From the NCBI GenBank assembly GCA_017513085.1, contig JAFWDK010000011.1, forward strand, positions 1-58,702: a stretch of 58,702 bases of DNA, given 5' to 3'. Positions 1 to 8,053 of the stretch are shown piece by piece (position 1 is the stretch's first letter; every line of letters starts with the position of its first letter). The notes under the pieces were generated by a model that saw only the letters and a list, made by a program, of their open reading frames with translations, had not been told where the DNA came from and did not search any database. The translations under genes were made by a program, and so were the position numbers. The stretch is from Clostridiales bacterium. GTDB lineage: Bacteria; Bacillota; Clostridia; Saccharofermentanales; Saccharofermentanaceae.

Positions 1-193
1 AAACCAGATTGCGAAGCTCTTCCCATTCATCGTCTGTCAGCTCTGACATTGAACCGCAGTGACGCTTCAAGACCAAAATACATCGTCCAATATAATCCTG
101 TTCATCTGAAAGGAAAACAGACCACGATTTACTTTCGTATAACTGAAACTGTTTTTCTTCTTCAGACAGGTTGCACCAATCACAATTCCCCAT
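1..193 (-). CDS. HIT family protein, N-terminal part (runs off left edge)
   Basis: About 64 residues are visible before the window ends. The start is the ATG at 191-193, preceded on the minus strand by an AGGTG ribosome binding site. The residues include a CxxC pair near the N-terminus (CDWC) and the stretch YIGRCILVLKRH followed by ELTDDEWEEL. This is the usual N-terminal half of a HIT (histidine triad) nucleotide hydrolase/transferase domain. The diagnostic HxHxH triad would lie beyond the edge, so activity cannot be judged. HIT proteins usually hydrolyse or transfer nucleotide monophosphates in the cytoplasm. It lies downstream of, and in the same direction as, the VOC gene. Confidence 0.72.
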   Translation of the reverse strand, partial: MGNCDWCNLSEEEKQFQLYESKSWSVFLSDEQDYIGRCILVLKRHCGSMSELTDDEWEELRNLV

Positions 194-281
194 TCTTTTC
201 ACCTACAAATTTCGATTTTTCAAGCTACGTTTAATTAAAGATTTAGTTATCTATACTGCTGATTTTCCGGACTAACCTCTG

Positions 282-692
282 TTATTGATCCTTTTCTTCA
301 AATGGTTTATTCCATGAACCTATCTCGATAAGATTGCCTTCGGGATCCGCAATATAACATGTTCTCTGTCCCCATGGTTCTGTGGTCGGCGCAAGAACAG
401 ACGTTGCTCCCTGCTTGATAACACGCTCATAGGTAGCATCCACTTCATCGAAAGTATCAACATATAGCGCAAGTTCAAAATGGCCGTTCAAGCCTTTCAC
501 ATAATCATACTTACGGCTGGTCATGTTCTCAAAATCCTTGCGGCCATAAAGCAGAAAAAGCGTTCCATCCTTTATGAGATACACATTTGATGTATCCTCA
601 GTTTCTTTAATCTCAAAGCCGAGAACATCTCGGTAGAACCTGATCATTGACGCCATGTTTTCAACCAATAAACCAAAACCGTCTAGTCTCAT
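282..692 (-). CDS. VOC (glyoxalase/bleomycin-resistance fold) family protein
   Basis: 136 residues, the normal size of a single-chain VOC protein. The N-terminus (GFGLLVENMASMIRFYRDVLGF) is the classic first beta-alpha unit, where a sequence pair is followed by FYRDVLGF. The C-terminal half has the typical DPEGNLIEIGSW ending with a metal-ligand-position Glu. VOC proteins bind a divalent metal and act as glyoxalases, dioxygenases or drug-binding proteins; the substrate cannot be told from sequence. A strong AAAAGGAG site sits before the ATG. The gene stands alone between the HIT gene and the esterase-Nudix gene. Confidence 0.85.
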   Translation of the reverse strand: MRLDGFGLLVENMASMIRFYRDVLGFEIKETEDTSNVYLIKDGTLFLLYGRKDFENMTSRKYDYVKGLNGHFELALYVDTFDEVDATYERVIKQGATSVLAPTTEPWGQRTCYIADPEGNLIEIGSWNKPFEEKDQ

Positions 693-762
693 ATTTTTTC
701 TCCTTTTAGGTTCTTTTCCTTATGTTTCTATAGTCATATCATATATTTTATCAAAGAAGAAG

Positions 763-1767
763 TTACTTTATAGCTTTCACCACTTCGATATCAGCAGGAA
801 GCCAGTTCACTGAATCCAGTTCCTCGAAAGAGAGCCACTTCGCCGCTTCATGTTCCAGAAGTTTCATCTTCGAACCTCTTGCCAGTTCTGCCCAGAAGCA
901 GTCCATGGAAAGATGAAATTCCGGATAGTCATATTCCACCGTCATAAGAAGATCACCAACAGCGATTTCCGCATCCAATTCTTCCCGGATCTCCCTTCGG
1001 AGCGCTTCCTGCGGAGTTTCTCCTGCTTCGATTTTTCCTCCGGGGAATTCCCACCCGTCTTTAAAAGCACCGTACCCGCGTTGTGTCGCGAAGATCCGGT
1101 CTCCATCGCGGATAATGGCAGCGACGACACGTACCGTTTTCTTTCTGTTTTCCAAAAGCCAGGAAAAAGCTTTTGCCGTACGGATATCCGGCTCTTTGAA
1201 ATGGTTTCCCTCATTCCATTCAAGCACACAGCGGATGCCACGATCTTTTAGCAAATCATAAGTCTCACGGATCCTCTCCCCCACAGTTGCCATCACCGGA
1301 TTACGTGTCTTTTCTTCTTTGTCACCGAGACTGAGATACACTGAATACACCCGCATCTTCTTCTCTTTCATGTAATCAAGAAATCCCGGAAACCATACCG
1401 ATGGAGAAGCTGCGGCGACCCCGCTGAACCGGTCTGTCCGGAATGCGGCCCATAGCGCAAAAAGTCCGGCCAGTGAATATCCGCCGATATAGTAGGTTTT
1501 CCCTTCATCAGAACAGAGAGCAAGTATTTTCCTAAGGGTCTCTTCGGCACCATCTCCGAAGTCTTCTTTCCCGAAAACGGCAGGTGCTTTCCACGGAGAA
1601 AGATCCTTATTCCAGTCTTCGACCTGACAGGCAATCAGAAAGAAGTCTCTCCCACAGCTTTCGGCTATGACAGAAACCTCATTCTCTATTCCTTCCAGAT
1701 CGTGATCATCGACCGGCTGGATCAATACTATGTCCGCATTCGGATTTCCAAATTTATATAGTTTCAT
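763..1767 (-). CDS. Fusion of an esterase-like alpha/beta hydrolase and a Nudix (MutT-like) hydrolase
   Basis: 334 residues in two parts. Residues 1-205 form an alpha/beta hydrolase resembling Fes/putative esterase families: nucleophile elbow GYSLAG with Ser98, LGDKEEKTRN near 149, and a likely catalytic His189 in GNHF. Residues 212-334 form a Nudix domain with box GKIEAGETPQEALRREIREE (about 244-263) and the MutT-type FPGGK lead-in. The Nudix half most resembles (8-oxo)-dGTP pyrophosphatases with a CTP/MutT-like fold. Known: both folds are common alone. Inferred: the fusion couples two hydrolytic activities. It starts 9 bases after the stop of the MBL-rubredoxin gene, so the two form an operon. 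The join is in one continuous frame, with no sign of a read-through artefact. Confidence 0.85.
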   Translation of the reverse strand: MKLYKFGNPNADIVLIQPVDDHDLEGIENEVSVIAESCGRDFFLIACQVEDWNKDLSPWKAPAVFGKEDFGDGAEETLRKILALCSDEGKTYYIGGYSLAGLFALWAAFRTDRFSGVAAASPSVWFPGFLDYMKEKKMRVYSVYLSLGDKEEKTRNPVMATVGERIRETYDLLKDRGIRCVLEWNEGNHFKEPDIRTAKAFSWLLENRKKTVRVVAAIIRDGDRIFATQRGYGAFKDGWEFPGGKIEAGETPQEALRREIREELDAEIAVGDLLMTVEYDYPEFHLSMDCFWAELARGSKMKLLEHEAAKWLSFEELDSVNWLPADIEVVKAIK

Positions 1768-1776
1768 CGTACGACA

Positions 1777-2718
1777 TCAGGCTGGGTTGAACTTTTCCTT
1801 AGGCTGCTTGCATCTCGGGCATCTCCAGTCATCAGGAAGATCCTCGAATGCGACTCCGTCGTGTTCTTCTGGATCGTAGACATATCCGCAGATGGAGCAT
1901 ATATATTTTCCGGTTGCTTCTTTCTTCTCGAAATCAAACTCTTCGAAAATCGTCTCCACAGGATTATCAAGATCGATCACCCGGTTGGCCTCGAGATTCT
2001 CATATCCCTGAGGAGTATGCGTTCCCATATACACCGTCGGATGATTTCTGACAAAATCTCTTACGCGGTCCATGGTTTCACGTGCCGCAGGGAGATCATC
2101 AAATACAACGGAAAGCTTGTTCTCATACAATGCTTCATCGACATAAGTAATATCGCCCTGGAACATATAGAACAAACCGTCTTTTTCGGCAACTACGAGG
2201 CTGTTTCCGTTCGTATGGCCCTTCGCCTTAATGAGATACACTCCGTCAACGATTTTCTGGCTGTCCGGGAAGTTATAGTATGCACCGTCAGTAAACGTAA
2301 CCGGGGTGATATTGTTTATTCCCTGAAGCTCCGCAGCGGACAGTTCATCCGCATTGGCATATATCTTTGCATTTGGAAATGATTTTAATTCTCCGGAATG
2401 ATCTGCGTGCTTATGGGTAAGAAGGATCTTTGTCACCTGCTCTGTCTTATATCCCAAAGCCGCCAATGCTTCCATATAACTGCAGATGTCTTTTCCGGTA
2501 TAGGCAATACTGTTTTCATCCGGATTCTCCTCAGGAGTTCCTGCTGGAAGTCCTGTATCCACAAGGATCACGTCATCCCCTGTATCGATCAGATAGTTCT
2601 GAAGACTTCCTCTATATCGGATATTCTTATCGTATTTCTCAGGTCCTTCTTCTCCACCAAAAGCAAAAGGCTGTGTATAGAATCCGTGCTCTCTGAATTT
2701 AATTGCTTTAATGATCAT
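1777..2718 (-). CDS. Metallo-beta-lactamase-fold hydrolase with C-terminal rubredoxin domain
   Basis: 313 residues. The first 265 form a metallo-beta-lactamase fold with the zinc motif [10 protein letters not shown] and a later GHTNG and GTHTP, closest in style to lactonase/glyoxalase-II-like hydrolases. The last 45 residues are a rubredoxin, with [15 protein letters not shown] and WRCPRCK supplying four iron-binding cysteines. The start chosen is the ATG at 2716-2718 (MIIKAIKF) because GGAGGG lies just upstream; a longer frame reaches 2763 but has no good site. Rubredoxins carry single electrons in anaerobes. The fusion suggests a redox-linked or iron-sensing hydrolase, but flavodiiron ligands and a flavodoxin domain are absent. 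First gene of a two-gene operon with the esterase-Nudix fusion. Confidence 0.85.
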   Translation of the reverse strand: MIIKAIKFREHGFYTQPFAFGGEEGPEKYDKNIRYRGSLQNYLIDTGDDVILVDTGLPAGTPEENPDENSIAYTGKDICSYMEALAALGYKTEQVTKILLTHKHADHSGELKSFPNAKIYANADELSAAELQGINNITPVTFTDGAYYNFPDSQKIVDGVYLIKAKGHTNGNSLVVAEKDGLFYMFQGDITYVDEALYENKLSVVFDDLPAARETMDRVRDFVRNHPTVYMGTHTPQGYENLEANRVIDLDNPVETIFEEFDFEKKEATGKYICSICGYVYDPEEHDGVAFEDLPDDWRCPRCKQPKEKFNPA

Positions 2719-2858
2719 TTTGCCCTCCATACATCTGTATAATCCGATAAATTTCCGGGACATTAGTCCAGGATGTTTCTATTATATCATGTATGTTTGA
2801 CAACCTTTCAGCTTAATCCTGATTTCTCATCCTTCTCAGACTAATACCAAATCACCTC

Positions 2859-2889
2859 TTGACTTGGAGTTAACTCCAAGTTGTAGAAT
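2859..2889 (+). promoter_or_regulatory. MerR-type promoter with 19-bp spacer and palindromic operator
   Basis: TTGACT (2859-2864) and TAGAAT (2884-2889) are 19 bp apart, the over-long spacer typical of MerR-activated promoters. The perfect 20-bp palindrome ACTTGGAGTTAACTCCAAGT at 2862-2881 fills the spacer. The MerR gene starts 42 bp downstream, so it is probably autoregulated. The geometry is read directly from sequence; binding is inferred. Confidence 0.8.
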
Positions 2890-2930
2890 AAACATATCAA
2901 CTGATGGATCGGACGATCAGGAGGATGCAT

Positions 2931-3332
2931 ATGACCATTAAAGAAGTCTGTGAAAAGTACGATATTACAGCTGATACCCTTCGCTACTACGAGCGTGTCG
3001 GGGTGATCCCGGAAGTGACAAGAACACCGGGCGGAATACGGGATTATCAGGAGACGGATATCGCCTGGGTCGAAAATGCGATCTGTTTTCGCGATGCCGG
3101 AATGCCTGTCGAAATGCTTATTGAATATGTGAAGCTCTATCAGGAAGGAGACTCAACGATCGATGCCCGGACCAATCTTCTGAAAGAAGCACGCGAAGCC
3201 ATTCTCGAAGCCAGAAAGAAATACGATATCGCTCTGGAAAAACTGGACTATAAGATCGGCAGATACGAGATCGCCCAGAAGACCGGTGTTCTCACCTGGA
3301 CATGTGACGAAGATGATAAAAAGAAAGGTTGA
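2931..3332 (+). CDS. MerR family transcriptional regulator
   Basis: 133 residues. Residues 1-40 (TIKEVCEKYDITADTLRYYE, then GVIP and the RTPGGIRDY wing) are the MerR winged-helix DNA-binding domain. The rest is a long dimerisation helix (about 75-115). The start at 2931 is favoured over 2925 because AGGAGG ends 6 bases before it. There is no cysteine-rich metal-binding loop apart from scattered cysteines, and no drug-binding domain, so this is the small MerR type often linked to aldehyde/alcohol or redox stress genes. A palindrome in its own 19-bp-spacer promoter indicates autoregulation. The lipoprotein and iron alcohol dehydrogenase downstream are plausible co-regulated targets. Confidence 0.9.
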   Translation: MTIKEVCEKYDITADTLRYYERVGVIPEVTRTPGGIRDYQETDIAWVENAICFRDAGMPVEMLIEYVKLYQEGDSTIDARTNLLKEAREAILEARKKYDIALEKLDYKIGRYEIAQKTGVLTWTCDEDDKKKG

Positions 3333-3338
3333 TCAAAA

Positions 3339-3911
3339 ATGAAGAATAAACTACTGATCCTGCTTTTATCTTCTGCAATCTGTATGAGTGGATGTGCAGG
3401 GAAAACGGAAACGACAGGGACAAGTGCTTTTACGGAAGCATCGGCGGAGAACACGACGATAGCCACCGAAGCAACAACTTCGGAAGACACCTCAATGGAA
3501 ACTGCCGCATCTTCCGAAACGGAAACAACCGTATCAGAAACCACAGCGGAAACAGCAAAGGAGAAAACCATGGTACTGAAAATCGGAGATACTAAAGTTC
3601 CCGTAACCTGGGAAGATAATGATTCCGTTTCTGATCTAAAAGCACTTGCGAAGGATAGCCTTACCATCGAGATGTCGATGTATGGCGGATTTGAGCAGGT
3701 CGGTCCGATCGGGCAAAGCATCACAAGGAATGATTCCCAGACCACTACTTCATCCGGGGATACCGTTCTTTATTCGGGAGACCAGATCGTCATTTTCTAC
3801 GGTTCCAATTCCTGGTCCTATACCCGTCTTGGCAGGATCGATCTGTCCGAAGACGAGATGACGGAGCTTCTTTCCAACGGCGATGTGACCATCACGCTCA
3901 GCATGGAGTGA
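3339..3911 (+). CDS. Lipoprotein with cyclophilin-like domain
   Basis: 190 residues. A lipoprotein signal ends at Cys19 (ICMSGC). Residues 20-75 are a Thr/Ser/Glu-rich low-complexity stalk. The remaining ~110 residues (LKIGDTKVPVTWEDN ... MYGGFEQVGPIGQSI ... GDQIVIFYGSNSWSYTRLGRID) match the small bacterial cyclophilin-like fold family, which lacks the proline-isomerase active site of true cyclophilins and has no settled function. It begins 6 bases after the MerR stop, so it shares the MerR transcript. Inferred to be membrane-anchored on the outer face. The frame contains two copies of the AAAAGCACTT word, in opposite orientations. Confidence 0.8.
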   Translation: MKNKLLILLLSSAICMSGCAGKTETTGTSAFTEASAENTTIATEATTSEDTSMETAASSETETTVSETTAETAKEKTMVLKIGDTKVPVTWEDNDSVSDLKALAKDSLTIEMSMYGGFEQVGPIGQSITRNDSQTTTSSGDTVLYSGDQIVIFYGSNSWSYTRLGRIDLSEDEMTELLSNGDVTITLSME

Positions 3912-4045
3912 ACGAAGACGTAATCACGTCCATCCAAAAGTGATTTTTGCGGCAAACTCGCTCATATGGCACAAAGCCTGATATATCAATATTTGTAACA
4001 ATGTTAAACATAACAAAACAAAGCAAAATGCAAGGAGGAAAAGCA

Positions 4046-5212
4046 ATGTTAGGTAATTTCAGCTACAAGAACGCAACCAAACTCTATTTCGGAGATGACT
4101 CTCTTTCGTATCTGAATGAAGAGCTTCCGAAGTATGGAAAGAACATCCAGCTCATCTATGGCGGCGGTTCCATCAAGAGAAACGGGATCTACGATCAGAT
4201 CGTGAAGATCCTGAAAGACAACGGGAAGAACATCATCGAGGACGCAGGTGTCATGCCGAACCCGACTATCGAGAAACTTCGCGAAGGAGTAAAGATTGCA
4301 CGTGACAATAGTGTGGATCTCCTTCTGGCCGTGGGTGGCGGTTCCTGCTGCGACTATGCCAAGGCCGTATCCGTCTCCGTGCACTGCAACGAAGATCCAT
4401 GGGACAAATACTACATCCGGTTCGAAGAGCCCACAAGCGAGATCGTTCCTGTCGGCTGCATCCTGACCATGGCCGGAACCGGATCCGAAATGAATGCCGG
4501 ATCTGTCATCACCAACCACGAACAGAAACTGAAGATTGGTCATGTTTTCGGCGAAGAAGTGATGCCAAAGTTCTCGATCCTGAATCCTAAGTTCACCTTC
4601 TCTCTTCCGAAGCGCCAGATGGTGGCAGGTATCTACGATATCTTTAACCACATCTGCGAACAGTACTTTTCCGGCGAAGACGACAACACCAGCGACTATC
4701 TCGCGGAAGCCCTCATGAAGTCTCTGATACACAGTTCTCTCATCGCCATCGAGAATCCGGAAGACTACGAAGCAAGATCCAACATCATGTGGACAGCCAC
4801 TTGGGCATTAAACACATTGATCTCCCGTGGCAAAAGCACTGACTGGATGGTGCACATGATCGGCCAGTCCGTCGGCGCGTACACAGACGCCACGCACGGC
4901 ATGACCCTTGCCGCCGTCTCCCTCCCCTACTACCGCTACATCCTCCCTTACGGTGTCAAGAAATTTAAGAGATTCGCCGAGGAAGTATGGAATGTTTCTG
5001 CTGAAGGAAAGACCGACGAGCAGGTGGCATTGGAAGGCCTTTCAGCTATGGAAGACTGGATGAAGAAGATCGGTGTTTCGCTCAACATCTCTGAGCTTGG
5101 GGCAACCGAGGACATGATCGATGGCATCACGGAAGGAACCATCATCCTCGAAGGCGGCTACAAAGTCCTTTCCAAAGACGAGGTCCGCGAGATCCTGAAG
5201 CAGTCGCTCTGA
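4046..5212 (+). CDS. Iron-containing (butanol-type) alcohol dehydrogenase
   Basis: 388 residues. Rossmann-like nucleotide site GGGSIK and AVGGGSCCDYAK, the TMAGTGSEMNAGSVI stretch, and histidine-bearing segments DIFNHICEQYF and THGMTLAAVSLPYY characterise group III iron alcohol dehydrogenases of the BdhA/YqhD type. These reduce aldehydes to alcohols with NAD(P)H in the cytoplasm. The start at 4046 is chosen because AGGAGG precedes it by 7 bases; an upstream in-frame start at 3947 has none. It is separated from the MerR-lipoprotein pair by 134 bases with no terminator seen, so MerR control of aldehyde detoxification is plausible but inferred. Ends at a strong terminator. Confidence 0.92.
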   Translation: MLGNFSYKNATKLYFGDDSLSYLNEELPKYGKNIQLIYGGGSIKRNGIYDQIVKILKDNGKNIIEDAGVMPNPTIEKLREGVKIARDNSVDLLLAVGGGSCCDYAKAVSVSVHCNEDPWDKYYIRFEEPTSEIVPVGCILTMAGTGSEMNAGSVITNHEQKLKIGHVFGEEVMPKFSILNPKFTFSLPKRQMVAGIYDIFNHICEQYFSGEDDNTSDYLAEALMKSLIHSSLIAIENPEDYEARSNIMWTATWALNTLISRGKSTDWMVHMIGQSVGAYTDATHGMTLAAVSLPYYRYILPYGVKKFKRFAEEVWNVSAEGKTDEQVALEGLSAMEDWMKKIGVSLNISELGATEDMIDGITEGTIILEGGYKVLSKDEVREILKQSL

Positions 5213-5252
5213 TCTCATACGATATCGTCACGATAGTGTTACTCACATAAAA

Positions 5253-5284
5253 CCTTGGAATCAACGATGGTTCCAAGGTTTTTT
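5253..5284 (+). terminator. Rho-independent terminator after the alcohol dehydrogenase
   Basis: CCTTGGAA (5253-5260) pairs with TTCCAAGG (5271-5278) around a 10-base loop, followed by TTTTTT. It lies 41 bases after the dehydrogenase stop. Confidence 0.9.
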
Positions 5285-5321
5285 CATATGAAGATAATCC
5301 CCGGAATCTTTTTCGAATAAT

Positions 5322-5353
5322 TAGTTGACTTTTGCAACTATTGCGTTTATCAT
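5322..5353 (+). promoter_or_regulatory. MarR gene promoter with overlapping inverted-repeat operator
   Basis: TTGACT (5325-5330) and TATCAT (5348-5353) are 17 bp apart. TAGTTG (5322-5327) and CAACTA (5335-5340) form an inverted repeat over the -35 element. The site fits autorepression by the MarR protein encoded just downstream. Confidence 0.7.
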
Positions 5354-5396
5354 CTATTCAAGTGAGGCAAATCGACAAAGAAAAAGGAGATACAAA

Positions 5397-5837
5397 ATGG
5401 ACAAAGTAAAACAGTTTCGTGAGTTGACCCGTGAACTGGAATGCCATCTGGAAAACATAAACCGCAGTGACTGCTGCCAATGCAGTGTAAACGAGTCCCA
5501 GTGCTTTTTGGTCGTAGAAATCGGACGGAACCCCGGTATATGCATCAAGGATCTGGCCAAGCAACTCCACCTCGATAAGAGCGGCATCAGCCGGAGTATC
5601 GAAGAACTTGTCCAGAAAGGCTATCTCGTAAGAGAGCCCTCGAAAAACGATCGGCGCTGTGTGGTATTGACTCTGACCGATGCGGGACAGTCAAGGTTTG
5701 AAAAGATCGAAAACGACATGAATGCAGCTTTTAAAAAGGTCTTCTCACGAATGAGCAAGACGGAGCAGGAGAAAGTCCTGGAAGCGCTGAAGATCTATAA
5801 CGAAGCCTGCCGGAAGGAAGAAGAAAACGATGATTAA
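5397..5837 (+). CDS. MarR family transcriptional regulator with Cys cluster
   Basis: 146 residues. The winged helix is clear: KDLAKQLHLDKSGISRSIEELVQKGYLVREPSKNDRRCVVLTLTDAG. Before it lies an unusual cysteine cluster (DCCQCSVNESQC, about residues 26-37), a pattern seen in a MarR subgroup found beside phosphinothricin/arsinothricin-type acetyltransferases and thought to sense thiol-reactive or metalloid ligands. The start at 5397 has AAGGAG upstream; the longer frame from 5325 would begin inside the promoter. The frame overlaps the following GNAT gene by 8 bases, so the two are translationally coupled. Inferred role: repressor of its own two-gene operon, released by a cysteine-reactive compound. 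Confidence 0.88.
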   Translation: MDKVKQFRELTRELECHLENINRSDCCQCSVNESQCFLVVEIGRNPGICIKDLAKQLHLDKSGISRSIEELVQKGYLVREPSKNDRRCVVLTLTDAGQSRFEKIENDMNAAFKKVFSRMSKTEQEKVLEALKIYNEACRKEEENDD

Positions 5838-6339
5838 CATACGTAATGCAAAGTTAGAAGATGCTCAGAGACTGGTGGAAATCTACTCCTACTATGTCCT
5901 CAATACCGCAGTCTCTTTTGAATATGAAGTCCCGACTGTTGCCGAGTTTCAGGAGCGCATGAAAAAGGTCATGGAAAAATACCCGTATCTGGTTGCGGAA
6001 GAGGACGGTCAGATCGTCGGCTATGCTTACTCTAGCCCGTATAGCTGCCGCGAAGCTTATGCCTGGTCGGTGGCCAACTCCATCTATCTGGACAAGGATC
6101 ACCGCAGAAAGGGCATCGGCTCTCTTCTCTATCAGGAGCTCGAAAGGCACTTGAAAGAGAATGGCATCATAAACCTATTGGCCGGCGTTGCTTTTAGCGA
6201 AGAAGAGGACGAATACCTGACGCACGGAAGCTTCAACTTCCACACACGCATGGGCTACGAGAAAGTAGCCCACATGAAGGATATCGGCAAAAAATTCGAT
6301 CGCTGGTATGACCTTTTGTGGCTGCAAAAGAAAATCTGA
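5830..6339 (+). CDS. GNAT N-acetyltransferase, phosphinothricin acetyltransferase-like
   Basis: 169 residues, a typical PAT/YncA-type GNAT. The N-terminus INIRNAKLEDAQRLVEIYSYYVLNTAVSFEYEVPT is characteristic. The acetyl-CoA pyrophosphate loop is HRRKGIGSLL, and the late segment NFHTRMGYEKVAHMKDIGKKFDRWYD matches the family end, where the FH..GF/Y motif and W(Y)D are conserved. Family members acetylate phosphinothricin, methionine derivatives or arsinothricin. The exact substrate is unknown; the Cys-rich MarR partner makes a thiol-reactive or arsenical antibiotic a reasonable guess, but only that. Confidence 0.9.
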   Translation: MINIRNAKLEDAQRLVEIYSYYVLNTAVSFEYEVPTVAEFQERMKKVMEKYPYLVAEEDGQIVGYAYSSPYSCREAYAWSVANSIYLDKDHRRKGIGSLLYQELERHLKENGIINLLAGVAFSEEEDEYLTHGSFNFHTRMGYEKVAHMKDIGKKFDRWYDLLWLQKKI

Positions 6340-6349
6340 AAAGTCAATA

Positions 6350-6386
6350 AAGTGGTCAATGTAAGTACCCTTTACATTGACCACTT
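6350..6386. terminator. Bidirectional terminator between converging genes
   Basis: A perfect 15-bp stem (6350-6364 with 6372-6386) around a 7-base loop lies between the GNAT gene (plus) and the flavin reductase gene (minus). The trailing T-tract is weak on the plus strand (CATGGTTTTTT). Confidence 0.75.
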
Positions 6387-6425
6387 CATGGTTTTTTACG
6401 TATAGCGCATTATATGACGTGTTAC

Positions 6426-7106
6426 TTACATCGCATTCACGTTCTGGATATACATCTCTTTCGGGATCATCGGCACTTCCAAAGAAGCGATGGTCTCAGG
6501 CGAAAGAGTCAGTGTTCGCGCATACTCTTCGCCGGCAGCTTCGAAGCGGGCCAGGAGCGGATCAGCAACAGGTGCGGCGGCTGGAATATTCAGCATCGGT
6601 GTTTCCGGTACGCATACGATATCGTGACCCGGGAAGCAGTGTTTGCACATCTCTTTTAATCCGTCGAAGTTTCCTTCCCAATCCGGGAACCCACAGCCGC
6701 AGATAACTAGTGTATGGAGTTTGGAAAAATCAGCCAGCGCTTCGTGACGGACAGTACCGTCTTTTTCTTCTACCATGTTCATCTTTACAAGCGGGATCGT
6801 ACGGTCCAGTACGGCCTTCAGATGAGACGGCATCGCGTAGCAGTAAAGCGGGAAACTCCAGATCACCACGTCTGCTTTTACATAGAGATCCAGAATCGCA
6901 TTCTGATCATCCGGGATCACACAGTGACCATCCAGTGTCTGCCAGCAGCCGAAGCATCCCTGACACGGAGCGATGTTCTTCTCGATGACATTGATCACAT
7001 CGACTTCGTGATTCTGCTCTTTGTTTAATCCCTTGAGAAATGCTTCCGTCAGACGGAAGGTATCGCTCTTCTTTTTCGGGCTTCCGTTCAATACCAAAAT
7101 TCTCAT
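6426..7106 (-). CDS. NAD(P)H-dependent FMN reductase / flavodoxin-fold oxidoreductase
   Basis: 226 residues. The N-terminal MRILVLNGSPKKKSDTFRL is the phosphate-binding loop of the flavodoxin-like FMN reductase superfamily. CQGCFGCWQTLDGHCVIPDD supplies the cysteine motif seen in iron-sulfur-flavoprotein relatives and in many clostridial NADPH-dependent reductases. WSFPLYCYAMPSHLKAVLDR is the second FMN-contact region. It likely reduces quinones, nitro compounds or another flavin acceptor in the cytoplasm; the substrate is not known. It is a single-gene unit facing the terminator at 6350-6386. Confidence 0.88.
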   Translation of the reverse strand: MRILVLNGSPKKKSDTFRLTEAFLKGLNKEQNHEVDVINVIEKNIAPCQGCFGCWQTLDGHCVIPDDQNAILDLYVKADVVIWSFPLYCYAMPSHLKAVLDRTIPLVKMNMVEEKDGTVRHEALADFSKLHTLVICGCGFPDWEGNFDGLKEMCKHCFPGHDIVCVPETPMLNIPAAAPVADPLLARFEAAGEEYARTLTLSPETIASLEVPMIPKEMYIQNVNAM

Positions 7107-7269
7107 AATTCCGTGCTCCTTGTTTTTGTTTTATCTTGCTGACACTTTTTGCAGCACCAGCTCCCTATAACCATTAAAATGCATAAATCGCGTTTTGATA
7201 ACCCCCATTAAATTATCTTGTTTTTCGCCGATTAACGACCTGCATATTTTTTCTCAACTTCTTTTCAAG

Positions 7270-7275
7270 TATAAT
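7270..7275 (+). promoter_or_regulatory. -10 element for the lipoprotein gene at 7323
   Basis: A consensus TATAAT lies 48 bases before the start codon. No convincing -35 is seen 17 bp upstream (T-rich). The rest of the 216-base gap back to 7106 is AT-rich and shows no other feature, apart from one AAAAGCAC word at 7295. Confidence 0.5.
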
Positions 7276-7322
7276 TGTCGTAGGTGAATGATCGAAAAGC
7301 ACCTGCGATAAGGAGTATCGTT

Positions 7323-8003
7323 ATGAGAAAACTTCTATCTTTATTTCTTGCACTGATGGTATTTGCCACGTCAGGATGTTCTATTATGGATCTTTCAAAG
7401 AGAAATTCAAAAGATGACCATCCATACGGCTACAAGACCGGGAAAGACTATGCCGAAGTCTGGTGCGGACCTTGCAAACAACTTGACCATTTTACGGTTA
7501 CCGAGGATGATGATGGTTCCCGAGTGGAAGCGTATATCATGGAAGACAAAGAGTATGGGTTCACTTATCAGGTCGAAGCCTATTACACGAAAGTCTCCTC
7601 ATATGAACCGCAAGCCAATTATCTGAGCGAAGATTTCGACTACCAGTATTTGAAGGTTTTCCTGGATGAGACGGACTTTTCTAAACTGATAGATAAATAT
7701 GAACTCAATATTGTGTTGGAAGAGCCCCAACCTGCAAATACCGAAGGGCTTTATATGTTCTATAACCCGACGATCAATTTCTATACAGATCAGCAATTGT
7801 CTGAAGATGAAAATGCTGAGATCATGCAATTTGCTTATGATTCTTTACAAGATTTTGATGCCAAGCGCAAGCATTTCACAAGAAACGATTCATGCTCAAG
7901 CGTCTTCCTCCATATATATTGCAAGCCTTCTGAAAAAGAAGCAGCAACGGGCAAAGTATATGGTGGCGCTAGCGGCAGATATGGATTCAAACGCAATGGT
8001 TAG
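7323..8003 (+). CDS. Hypothetical lipoprotein
   Basis: 226 residues. MRKLLSLFLALMVFATSGC is a lipoprotein signal with the lipidated residue at Cys19. The mature part contains a CGPCKQ pair (WCGPCKQLDHFTV) that superficially recalls the thioredoxin WCGPCK motif, but the surrounding sequence is not thioredoxin: it lacks the beta-strand before it and the cis-Pro after it. I do not recognise a family. The start at 7323 has AAGGAG 8 bases upstream. It is followed 50 bases later by a GNAT gene in the same direction, possibly co-transcribed. Confidence 0.75.
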   Translation: MRKLLSLFLALMVFATSGCSIMDLSKRNSKDDHPYGYKTGKDYAEVWCGPCKQLDHFTVTEDDDGSRVEAYIMEDKEYGFTYQVEAYYTKVSSYEPQANYLSEDFDYQYLKVFLDETDFSKLIDKYELNIVLEEPQPANTEGLYMFYNPTINFYTDQQLSEDENAEIMQFAYDSLQDFDAKRKHFTRNDSCSSVFLHIYCKPSEKEAATGKVYGGASGRYGFKRNG

Positions 8004-8053
8004 GACTTGCGCCATGACATGAAGCTTATTCGCAAACGACTTAAGGAGTCCAA

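Noticed and set aside
7323..8003. WCGPCK in the hypothetical lipoprotein as a thioredoxin active site
   Set aside because: The surrounding strands and the cis-proline region of thioredoxin are absent, so the motif is probably chance.
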